Below the pieces are notes generated by a model that worked only from the letters and a program-made list of their open reading frames with translations, was not told the origin of the DNA and ran no database searches. Of a stretch of DNA of 18,001 nucleotides, positions 8,501 to 14,110 are shown piece after piece (within the stretch, counting starts at the first letter, position 1; the number at the start of each line of letters is the position of its first letter). The stretch covers positions 1 through 18,001 of the forward strand of contig JAOZUU010000004.1 of NCBI GenBank assembly GCA_029938515.1, read 5' to 3'. Position numbers and translations under genes: made by a program. The DNA is from Desulfobacterales bacterium. Lineage in GTDB: Bacteria > Desulfobacterota > Desulfobacteria > Desulfobacterales > QNYZ01.

Positions 8501-9504
8501 ATGCTATTCAATTCATCAACGGGCCGGCGGCCCCCTTCCTCAGCCGCAACCTCGAAAAAGGGATTTTTGCCCGCCTATCGCTCGCTCGGCAACTCCCCTT
8601 TAAACCCGAGTTTCTTGATTACATCACCCGTAGCATCGAGATGGTTAAGCAAAAACAAGGGATTGATTTAGATACCGGATTGGGCGCCTCGTTGAAAACG
8701 GCGGGTGAAACCGAAGCATTGCTGGAGCTATTATTTTTACGAGATGATATAAAAATACCGATACAATCCAAGGAACCGGCACCACCGGAACCGGAACCAT
8801 CACTGGAATTAGAAGACAAATATGAGGTGTCCATTAAAGGACTTCCCACCGATGTCAATGCGGGTGCCCGCATTGAACCCCATACCACGACGTTAACGCT
8901 TAATTGCGGTGACCGGCGAACCCGCTTGGTGAATATGAATTTTCCGGTGAAGAAAACCTTCGTCTGGGTACCCGGGGCCTGTACCGATGTCATTCTTAAA
9001 ATTGAAATCGGCAGCCGGGTGTTAACAAAAAAATTTTCAGGGCAGCTGGCTTTTCCCGAATTTTTTAAGGCATTTACCGGTGGCAAACGAACATTTCCAT
9101 TAGAAGCGTTTGCCGGAAACACCGATGTCCTTAAACATCAAGGCGTTAAGTATATAAAGGTAAACTTTCAGTTCGACGGACATCAGCCAGTGGTGGCGAT
9201 TATTACCGATAAAGAAAAACGCGACAAAAAAAGGAAAGAAGCTCTGAGAATCGCTGCGGCAGCTAAAAATGCATCCCAGGCCCGAGATGCGCGTCAAAAA
9301 ACGAAGCAATCCCGTAAGCCTGCAAACATCCAGGATATTCTCGCTCAATGGGAAGCCAAACAGGCCTTAAAAGAGCTAAAAGACCGCCGGGCCAAGGAGC
9401 GACTGGAAAAACAAAAAAAACTATTGGACCGGAAATTAAAACAAAACTGGGAGGCCAGAATACCGGATGTTCCCCGGAATATTGTCACGTGCTGGGACCA
9501 TTAA
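5581..9504 (+). CDS. tssM: T6SS inner-membrane core protein TssM (IcmF family)
   Basis: TssM is the large core component that spans the inner membrane and periplasm to reach TssJ. The product is 1307 residues, a little longer than common homologues. Two N-terminal membrane helices (about 7-30 and 36-58) precede a cytoplasmic NTPase-like domain with Walker A G127-E-S-G-S-G-K133-T134 and a D173-T-A-G motif. A third membrane helix lies at about 439-461, followed by the long periplasmic IcmF region. A proline/glutamate-rich linker sits near 1062-1078 before the C-terminal TssJ-contacting domain (FPLEAF... VNFQFDG). Unusually, about 95 further residues (about 1212-1307) form a very basic, probably coiled tail. 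ATG 5581 has a modest GGGA site at 5571-5574. The 3' end overlaps tagF by 16 bases and contains an A8 run. Confidence 0.95.
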   Translation: MKAFLIKALKIFLLITLVLLIVLVVFGLVLTLGWPWWMGGFILAGIIGFILILMFIRRLLLRRREKNFVNQVIAQDEASLKGVDMGEAERLRDLQGRWKEAIDALKSSHLKQYGNPLYVLPWYLVIGESGSGKTTAIKNAGLSSPFAEVSRTSGLSGTRNCDWWFFEQAVLLDTAGRYAIPVDESRDRDEWHQFLSHLAKFRKKEPLNGLVVTIAADKLVQSNAEKLAETGQSIRKRIDELMRILGTKFPVYILITKCDLIQGMTQFCDQLDENALQQAMGAINRDPMAEVATFVSETISTIAERLRDLRLVLLHKSSNTGHAPITGDKTDPGLILFPNEFEQVKPGLSAFMEGVFQPNPYQETPILRGAYFSSGRQEGTPYSHFLKALGVIEDRDVLPGTDRGLFLHNLFTKILPHDRRLFVPTTRTIRWGRLTRNLGLTAWVTILITLCGLLSFSFVKNLQIIRGIPTEFSQPPSLEGNLLSDLSRMDRFRQAVLDVEKKNSGWWLPRFGLTESKQVEARLKNTYCRTFSESLSAAYDLRLEDTLGTFAKEIPDKLVGRYSAHLTRRINLITARLAGDGFENLQNRVQPLYDPDLVMADAALQSEITSQFNVLNNQYLVWQGQTERLTKEKQRLQSWLKYILASKPDNLNWLVAWANIQSELAYFTLEDFWGDRLQNPDNITVPPAFTVEGKKQIYHLIDEIETALPDPTIFTEKKPDFNQWYPATYAKIWNDFTTAFPKGEYWLADKTAWQQVAAKITTDQSPYFAFLDTLAVQLTALDEKKEQIPWAHLVQGFQAAKAQVVSDESIKKLGVIAKATKKGKRLLEKIERIEKKVGKAGAGRPLESQLIAAKSYQAYRKALSDIALAAESRQVSYQLTVDYFKEDPATSESPFFVAHRALKKLQNALEADHPIYQKTFWNLASGSLYFMRDYVNLETACHLNRLWEKEVLFEIQGVRDKTRVQDLLFGSSGYAIQFINGPAAPFLSRNLEKGIFARLSLARQLPFKPEFLDYITRSIEMVKQKQGIDLDTGLGASLKTAGETEALLELLFLRDDIKIPIQSKEPAPPEPEPSLELEDKYEVSIKGLPTDVNAGARIEPHTTTLTLNCGDRRTRLVNMNFPVKKTFVWVPGACTDVILKIEIGSRVLTKKFSGQLAFPEFFKAFTGGKRTFPLEAFAGNTDVLKHQGVKYIKVNFQFDGHQPVVAIITDKEKRDKKRKEALRIAAAAKNASQARDARQKTKQSRKPANIQDILAQWEAKQALKELKDRRAKERLEKQKKLLDRKLKQNWEARIPDVPRNIVTCWDH
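9394..9420 (+). other. Candidate -1 frameshift site in the tssM/tagF overlap
   Basis: The tssM codons read CAA AAA AAA CTA at 9412-9423, giving an A-AAA-AAA heptamer at 9414-9420. AAGGAG at 9394-9399 lies 14 bases upstream, similar to the internal Shine-Dalgarno stimulator of dnaX. The -1 frame is open from here through the entire tagF gene. I see only a weak 4-bp hairpin downstream (9447-9458). A run this long may also cause transcriptional slippage. Function is unproven. Confidence 0.25.
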
Positions 9505-10238
9505 TCGGTAAATCCCGGTGGTGCTGGACGATCTGGGGCAAACACCCGTCGGCCGGTGACTTCCTGGGGCGAGGATTAGCCACCCGGGTGGAACAGGCCA
9601 TTTCCAACTGGATTCAGAAAGGATACGCCCGGCTGAATGTCAAGGGAAGTGATGCCCGCATCCCGTGTGCCTGGCGATTCTGGACCCAGGCCACGGGCAA
9701 TCATGCCATTGCATGCGGCATTTTAGGCAACAGCTGTGATCAGCTGGGCCGGCCCTATCCCCTGCTGATTATGGGCACGGGTAAATTAAAAGGCTGGGAA
9801 CGTCACTGGGAATACCTACCGGCGGGATTAGAGCCAACCTGGCGTCAGATGGAACAACTGAGCGCCTCCCGTGCCGAGCGATTTGAGGAACTGGAGCGAA
9901 TTTTAAGTGGGTTTAAACCACCCGATCTGGACTGGTCGAGCCTAAAAAATGGAAAATGGGATCTGAATAACAATCCTGTGGGTTCTCTTCCGGAAACGAA
10001 ACGGCTCTACTTAAACAACATTGAACAAACCGATAATGTAGCGATCGAAAATCATCAAATCGTGCCACTGAGCGGCGATTCCATTGACGCCGCGATGGAA
10101 TGGCACAAAGAGGCGAAGGCAAAAAACCAGCGAATTCCCAGCTCACTCTTTATGGGCGGACCGGTAGAAAAGCCTTATCTGGCCGTTTTTACACGTGCCC
10201 TATCACCATCGGATTTCGTCCGTTTGTGGACCCTGTAA
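9489..10238 (+). CDS. tagF: T6SS-associated protein TagF
   Basis: TagF (DUF2094/ImpM family) is a cytoplasmic post-translational repressor in systems where it has been studied, acting on or through the Fha protein. The N-terminal signature WGKHPSAGDFLGR corresponds to the family's 'GKLPARGDFV'. Internal WRFW and the closing GGPVEKPYLAVFTRALSPSD also fit. The best start is GTG 9489, which places the signature about 20 residues from the N terminus as in homologues and gives 249 residues. The reading frame stays open further upstream, but those codons merely overlap the tssM tail and do not resemble TagF. No strong ribosome site precedes the GTG, so coupling to tssM translation, or a frameshift, is likely. 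pppA and ppkA, which follow tagF in H1-type clusters, are absent here. Confidence 0.88.
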   Translation: MLGPLIGKSRWCWTIWGKHPSAGDFLGRGLATRVEQAISNWIQKGYARLNVKGSDARIPCAWRFWTQATGNHAIACGILGNSCDQLGRPYPLLIMGTGKLKGWERHWEYLPAGLEPTWRQMEQLSASRAERFEELERILSGFKPPDLDWSSLKNGKWDLNNNPVGSLPETKRLYLNNIEQTDNVAIENHQIVPLSGDSIDAAMEWHKEAKAKNQRIPSSLFMGGPVEKPYLAVFTRALSPSDFVRLWTL

Positions 10239-10301
10239 AAAAGGATTGATCCGGGTTTGTGTAAAATGATGTTTACAATTTAGAACTTGAATGATAATAA
10301 T

Positions 10302-10315
10302 ATAACAATGGTTTA
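10302..10315 (+). promoter_or_regulatory. 14-bp motif shared with the cluster leader (copy 2)
   Basis: ATAACAATGGTTTA, identical to 257-270 and in the same orientation, ends 93 bases before the tssA GTG. The flanking bases differ between the copies, so this is not part of a longer duplication. A shared operator for the two T6SS units is the simplest reading. Confidence 0.4.
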
Positions 10316-10349
10316 GAATTTTGTGAGCAAAGATGAGTTTCAGAAAACT

Positions 10350-10377
10350 TTGACACTTACGCCTGAAACATTAAAAC
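10350..10377 (+). promoter_or_regulatory. Possible sigma-70-type promoter for tssA
   Basis: A perfect -35 hexamer TTGACA (10350-10355) is followed after 16 bases by TAAAAC (10372-10377), a 4-of-6 match to the -10 consensus. This would give a leader of roughly 25 bases including GGAG (10398-10401) before the GTG start. The -10 is weak, so this is only a candidate. Confidence 0.3.
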
Positions 10378-10408
10378 AAGAAAGAAAACCCGGGTATGGA
10401 GATGCGTT

Positions 10409-11560
10409 GTGACCCATATTGATGTTGACACACTCCTCGCGGAAATTTCACCTAATTCGCCCTGTGGAAAGGATATCACATACGACGTTGCTTTTCTGGA
10501 GCTTGAGCAACTCGTACATGGCACGGCGGAGATGCAAGTAGGCGACCATATTCAGGAAAGCGAAGAACCTGACTGGGAGAAAGTCCACAGCCTCAGCCTT
10601 GAGTTGCTTGAACACAGCCGGGATCTTAGGCTGATAAACTATCTGACGATCTCGGCACTTTGCGTGGACGGATTACCGGGGTTTTGCGATGGCCTTGCCT
10701 TGCTGAGAGGTATGGTGGAACGCTACTGGGACCACATATTCCCGCAATTGGACCCCGAGGATGACAATGATCCACTGGAACGGATAAACATCATCAGTTC
10801 CCTTTCCCCCCCCAATACAGTGATGAGCGATCAGGATCCCATGAAATTCAGATCCCGATTGATGGATGTACCCCTTTGCACACCGGATGATGCCCGCCTA
10901 CCGAATCCAAGCCTGCGTCACATCCTTGTGGCATCGGGAGAAATTCCGATGGCCGAGGCAGATGTGAGTAGCGTACCGACAATGCAGCTTATCGACGCTG
11001 CCTTTGAACAAACTCAAATCGAAGCACTACAAGCCAACCATCAGGTATTACATGACTGTCTGGAGCACGTCGATGCCCTGGACAAGATGCTAATTGACCA
11101 TGTTGGTGCCGCGGCATCACCGAATTTGAGTAAGCTTGAACACCTGTTGAAACAGATTCAATCGAAAATAGGGAAATATCTGGAGCACAGGGGATACGGC
11201 AAAGATGTATCGATGATCAAACATATCCAGACAAAAATGGGGACATACTTGGAACGGAAACGATCTAACCCAAACAAGTCACCGGCGGATACCGGAGGTC
11301 AAGCGGTCTCCCCAGGCAACGCGCCACATCCGGAGTTTTCCGGACAGGTCACATCGAAGCAGGAGGTGCTCAAGGCCCTGGACATGATTGTGAACTATTA
11401 CGAGCAGAATGAACCTTCCAGCCCGGTACCTTTGCTGATTAAGCGAGCCAAGCGTCTTGTGGGAAAAAGTTTCGTGGATATCATTCGCGATCTTTCCCCG
11501 GATGCCATAACCCAGGTGAAAATGGTCAGCGGGGAGCAGGAAGGATCGTCCGAAGAGTAA
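10409..11560 (+). CDS. tssA: T6SS baseplate/cap protein TssA (ImpA N-terminal family)
   Basis: TssA contacts the baseplate and the distal end of the growing tail and coordinates priming and polymerisation of tube and sheath. The 383-residue product starts with the ImpA-type domain: S14-P-N-S-P-C-G-K-D-I, then LELEQLVHG and DWEKV. The C terminus has the short-TssA pattern YYEQN-E335-P-S-S-P-VPLLIKRAKRLVGKSF with IIRDLSPDA. Between them, K248-E259 and K271-E282 are a near repeat (KQIQSKIGKYLE / KHIQTKMGTYLE), probably a duplicated helix in the linker. The start is GTG 10409 with GGAG at 10398-10401; nearby ATGs at 10396 and 10402 are in other frames. It begins the second block and is separated from tssB by a repeat element. 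Confidence 0.92.
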   Translation: MTHIDVDTLLAEISPNSPCGKDITYDVAFLELEQLVHGTAEMQVGDHIQESEEPDWEKVHSLSLELLEHSRDLRLINYLTISALCVDGLPGFCDGLALLRGMVERYWDHIFPQLDPEDDNDPLERINIISSLSPPNTVMSDQDPMKFRSRLMDVPLCTPDDARLPNPSLRHILVASGEIPMAEADVSSVPTMQLIDAAFEQTQIEALQANHQVLHDCLEHVDALDKMLIDHVGAAASPNLSKLEHLLKQIQSKIGKYLEHRGYGKDVSMIKHIQTKMGTYLERKRSNPNKSPADTGGQAVSPGNAPHPEFSGQVTSKQEVLKALDMIVNYYEQNEPSSPVPLLIKRAKRLVGKSFVDIIRDLSPDAITQVKMVSGEQEGSSEE

Positions 11561-11570
11561 TTCATGGTTC

Positions 11571-11698
11571 TATAGGCTTTCAGATAATGTTTTTGGCAAG
11601 GCTAGAGGGAAGCCCCCTTGGGTAAGTCGTACACACCGTACGTCGTCGAAGAGAGGCGACCGATAACACAGTCCAAAAACTTTATCTGAAAGACTATA
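11571..11698 (+). repeat. MITE-like 128-bp repeat with 26-bp terminal inverted repeats, copy 1
   Basis: The left arm (11571-11596, beginning TATAGGCTTTCAGATAA) and right arm (11673-11698, ending AAAGACTATA) are inverted repeats with 24 of 26 positions matching. Both ends read TATA, as expected for insertion at a TA dinucleotide. There is no room for a transposase. The interior contains a small hairpin CGTAC-acacc-GTACG (11628-11642) and a GTCG...CGAC pair. The element starts ten bases after the tssA stop. A second copy lies at 13956-14084 in the same orientation. Size, TA ends and arm length recall Correia elements and IS630/Tc1-type MITEs, but I cannot confirm a family. Confidence 0.85.
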
Positions 11699-11780
11699 CG
11701 ACCTGTGGAGAATGTTTAACCGTTTACAACGCCTCGTTGTATAGGCATTTTTTGCATATAAAAAGAGGGGAGGAAAAATT
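11699..11780 (+). promoter_or_regulatory. tssB: tssB leader with hairpin, T-run and strong ribosome site
   Basis: TACAACG-cct-CGTTGTA (11725-11741) can form a 7-bp hairpin, and a six-T run follows at 11748-11753. A competing GCCT/AGGC pairing (11731-11734 with 11743-11746) sits right before the T-run. This might act as an attenuator, but both stems are short. AGAGGGGAGG (about 11763-11773) is an unusually strong ribosome binding site, consistent with the need for many sheath subunits. Confidence 0.35.
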
Positions 11781-12314
11781 ATGGCCAAAAGAAAAGCAAG
11801 CAGTCAAAAGTTCATCGCCCGTAACAGAGCGCCGAGGGTTCAGATAGAGTATGATTTGGAGACCTACGGAGCCGAGCAGACCATCAACCTGCCGTTTGTC
11901 ATGGGGGTGATGGCTGATCTGTCGGGAAAACCTGAAGAGGCATTACCGGCGGTAGCCGACCGCAAATATCTGGAAATCGATGTGGATAATTTTGATGAAC
12001 GGATGAAATCATCGAAACCACGGGTGGCATTTCAGGTTCCCAACACCCTAACCGGGGAAGGCAATCTCAACGTTGATTTGACCTTTGAAAGCATGGATGA
12101 TTTTTCACCCGCCGCGGTGGCCAAAAAGGTTGAATCGTTGGATAAACTACTCTCCGCCCGAACCCAATTGTCCAATTTATTGACTTATATGGATGGCAAG
12201 GGGGGCGCCGAGGAACTCGTTGCCAAGCTCTTGAACGACCCGGCGCTGATGCAGTCATTATCCTCGGCACCCAATCCGGATGAGGGATCCGAAGAGACGA
12301 AAGAGGAAGGTTGA
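11781..12314 (+). CDS. tssB: T6SS contractile sheath small subunit TssB (VipA/HsiB1)
   Basis: TssB pairs with TssC to build the contractile sheath around the Hcp tube. The 177-residue product contains the family blocks SSQKFIARNRAPRVQIEYD, LPFVMGVMADLSGKPEE and DRKYLEIDVDNFD. It also has NTLTGEGNLNVDLTFESMDDFSP and LLTYMDGKGGAEEL. From memory this aligns nearly throughout with P. aeruginosa HsiB1 of the H1-T6SS. ATG 11781 follows a very strong GGGGAGG site. The acidic tail ends at TGA 12312-12314, two bases before the tssC ATG, so the pair is translated in near-stoichiometric amounts. A repeat element lies on each side of the tssBC pair. In H1-type systems TagJ binds TssB, and tagJ is present downstream. 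Confidence 0.97.
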   Translation: MAKRKASSQKFIARNRAPRVQIEYDLETYGAEQTINLPFVMGVMADLSGKPEEALPAVADRKYLEIDVDNFDERMKSSKPRVAFQVPNTLTGEGNLNVDLTFESMDDFSPAAVAKKVESLDKLLSARTQLSNLLTYMDGKGGAEELVAKLLNDPALMQSLSSAPNPDEGSEETKEEG

Positions 12315-12316
12315 TC

Positions 12317-13816
12317 ATGGCAGATAAAAAACAGGATATGGCCCCAGAGGCGGCGGAAGCCCAACCGATGGAGACGAGTGAGTTTGATTGGCTTCTAAAA
12401 AAGGAGTTTAAACCCAAGACGGATCGGGCACGCGAGGCGGTGCAGACCGCTGTCCAGACATTGGCGGCCGAAGCCTTGGAACAGACGGCGTTGATTTCCG
12501 ATGATGCGGTCAAAACGATCGAATCAATGGTAGCGGAAATCGACCAAAAACTAAGCGAACAGATAAATTTAATCATGCACCATGAAGATTTTCAGCAGAT
12601 AGAAGGCACGTGGCGCGGATTATCTCATCTGATCAACAATACGGAGACGGATGAGAATCTCAAGATCAGGGTGTTGAATCTGTCCAAGAAAGACCTCGGT
12701 AAAACCATCAAGAAGTTTAAAGGGACCGCCTGGGATCAGAGTCCGTTATTTAAAAAGATGTACGAAGACGAATACGGTACACCGGGTGGCGAACCATACG
12801 GTTGCCTTATCGGTGATTACAACTTTGATCATACACCCCAAAATGTGGAGATGCTTAAAGGGATGGCGGAGATTGCAGCCGCCGCCCATGCGCCGTTCAT
12901 TTCGGCCGCCGATCCGGAACTGATGAACATGGAAACGTGGCAGGAATTAGGGAATCCACGGGATTTAACCAAGATTTTTCAAACGGCCGAATATGCGCCT
13001 TGGCGATCCCTGAGAGACTCGGAAGACTCCAAGTATATTGGATTGACGATGCCCCGGTTTTTGTCCCGCATTCCGTACGGCGTAAAGACAGAGCCGGTGG
13101 AGGAATTTGACTTTGAAGAAGACGCCGAGGGTACAGATCATTCAAAGTATTGCTGGTCCAATGCCGCCTATGCGATGGGTGTTAATATCAACCGGGCATT
13201 TAAACTTTACGGCTGGTGTTCGCAAATTCGGGGCGCGGAAAGCGGCGGTATGGTGGAGGGGTTGCCGTGCCACACGTTTCCTACAGACGATGGTGGCGTG
13301 GACATGAAATGTCCTACGGAAATTGCCATCACGGACCGTAGGGAATCAGAACTGGCCAAAAACGGTTTAATGCCGCTTTCGCACTGGAAAAACACAGACT
13401 ATGCGGTTTTTGTCGGTGCACAGTCGCTGCATAATCCCCCGGAATTTGATGATCCCGACGCTACTGCCAATGCAAACCTGGGTGCAAGGCTACCGTATCT
13501 CTTTGCGACCTGCCGCTTTGCCCACTATTTGAAGTGTATTGTTCGCGATAAAGTCGGTTCTTTTAAAGAAAGAGCGGGTGTCGAAACCTGGTTAAACGAG
13601 TGGATCACAAACTATGTGACTACCGATCCAACCGCTTCGGATGATGTGAAGGCCAGGTATCCATTATCCGCCGCGGAAGTCGTGGTTGAGGATATCGAGG
13701 GCAACCCCGGATACTATAGCGCCAAGTTTTTCTTGAGACCGCACTATCAATTAGAGGGCCTGACCGTATCTCTGCGGCTAGTCTCCAAACTCCCTTCAGC
13801 GAAAGGGGGATCGTAA
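12317..13816 (+). CDS. tssC: T6SS contractile sheath large subunit TssC (VipB/HsiC1)
   Basis: TssC is the large sheath subunit. Contraction of the TssBC sheath drives the Hcp tube and spike out of the cell. The 499-residue protein shows near-continuous similarity to P. aeruginosa HsiC1: EFKPKTDRAREAVQTAVQTL, INLIMHHEDFQQIEGTWRGL, the cluster TDDGGVDMKCPTEIAITDRR and the C-terminal YSAKFFLRPHYQLEGLTVS. I prefer ATG 12317, giving MADKKQDM, with GAGGAAGG (12303-12310) at proper spacing. TTG 12311 would add two residues but sits too close to that site. In H1-type order hcp comes next; here a 294-base gap with a repeat element and then tagJ follow. Confidence 0.97.
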   Translation: MADKKQDMAPEAAEAQPMETSEFDWLLKKEFKPKTDRAREAVQTAVQTLAAEALEQTALISDDAVKTIESMVAEIDQKLSEQINLIMHHEDFQQIEGTWRGLSHLINNTETDENLKIRVLNLSKKDLGKTIKKFKGTAWDQSPLFKKMYEDEYGTPGGEPYGCLIGDYNFDHTPQNVEMLKGMAEIAAAAHAPFISAADPELMNMETWQELGNPRDLTKIFQTAEYAPWRSLRDSEDSKYIGLTMPRFLSRIPYGVKTEPVEEFDFEEDAEGTDHSKYCWSNAAYAMGVNINRAFKLYGWCSQIRGAESGGMVEGLPCHTFPTDDGGVDMKCPTEIAITDRRESELAKNGLMPLSHWKNTDYAVFVGAQSLHNPPEFDDPDATANANLGARLPYLFATCRFAHYLKCIVRDKVGSFKERAGVETWLNEWITNYVTTDPTASDDVKARYPLSAAEVVVEDIEGNPGYYSAKFFLRPHYQLEGLTVSLRLVSKLPSAKGGS

Positions 13817-13955
13817 TAAAGGCCGTGGGAAAAAATAAATGGACCCGATGGGACCGGATTTTAGTTCATATACAATGTGCATCCGCCGGTGCATCTTGGG
13901 ATATGTGTCGGTGGATGCAACACCGAAGATGAATTAAACGTCAGCAGTCGATTTA
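13817..13955. other. Gap after tssC at the usual hcp position
   Basis: No hcp gene or recognisable remnant is seen here. A 32-codon reading frame (13839-13937, beginning MDPMGPDFSS) has a GGGA at 13827-13830, but no family resemblance. It also contains the stem-loop described separately, so I do not call it a gene. Confidence 0.5.
13878..13919 (+). other. Stem-loop downstream of tssC
   Basis: TGCATCCGCCG (13878-13888) pairs with CGGTGGATGCA (13909-13919), leaving a single G-T position that is a wobble pair in RNA. The loop is 20 bases. No T-run follows, so this is not a standard intrinsic terminator. It may stabilise the 3' end of a processed tssBC message. Confidence 0.4.
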
Positions 13956-14084
13956 TATAGGCTTTCAGATAATGTTTTTGGCAAGGCCAGAGGGAGCCCC
14001 CCTGAGTAAGTCGTACACCCCGTACGTCGTCGAAGGCGCGCGCGACCGATAACGCAGTCCAAAAACTTTATCTGGAAGACTATA
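13956..14084 (+). repeat. MITE-like 129-bp repeat, copy 2
   Basis: This is a second copy of the element at 11571-11698, in the same orientation. The left arm (13956-13981) is identical to copy 1. The right arm (14059-14084) differs by one A-to-G change that converts a U-A pair into a U-G wobble in RNA. The interior is mostly conserved, including CGTAC-accccc-type hairpin arms (14012-14016 with 14022-14026) and ACCGATAAC. The element ends 26 bases before the tagJ start. TATA borders both ends. Confidence 0.85.
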
Positions 14085-14110
14085 TCTCCAGAATAAAAAG
14101 CGGGGTATCT

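Larger units (their letters stand above)
10239..10408. other. Intergenic region between tagF and tssA
   Basis: A 170-base AT-rich gap separates the membrane-complex block from the sheath/baseplate block. It holds the second copy of the 14-bp motif, an AT-rich GATAATAATATAAC tract (10293-10306), two similar TTTAGAA(C/T)TT words (from 10280 and 10312), and a TTGACA hexamer (10350-10355). No terminator hairpin with a T-run is visible after tagF. The region probably carries a promoter for the tssA unit. Confidence 0.5.

Noticed and set aside
9348..9488. Open frame upstream of the tagF signature
   Set aside because: It lies wholly inside the tssM tail in another frame and its translation does not look like TagF. 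I start tagF at GTG 9489 and treat the upstream opening only as relevant to possible frameshifting.
10293..10311. Fur box upstream of tssA
   Set aside because: Only the first GATAAT hexamer matches. The following hexamers diverge from the consensus.
11570..11788. Reverse-strand frames in both repeat copies sharing the peptide LALPKTLSESL
   Set aside because: The shared peptide is simply the translation of the duplicated DNA element. There is no ribosome site, and the frames extend into unrelated flanks.
13839..13937. 32-codon frame after tssC as a possible small gene or hcp remnant
   Set aside because: No Hcp-like pattern is present, it has only a weak ribosome site, and its middle coincides with a stem-loop that constrains the sequence.
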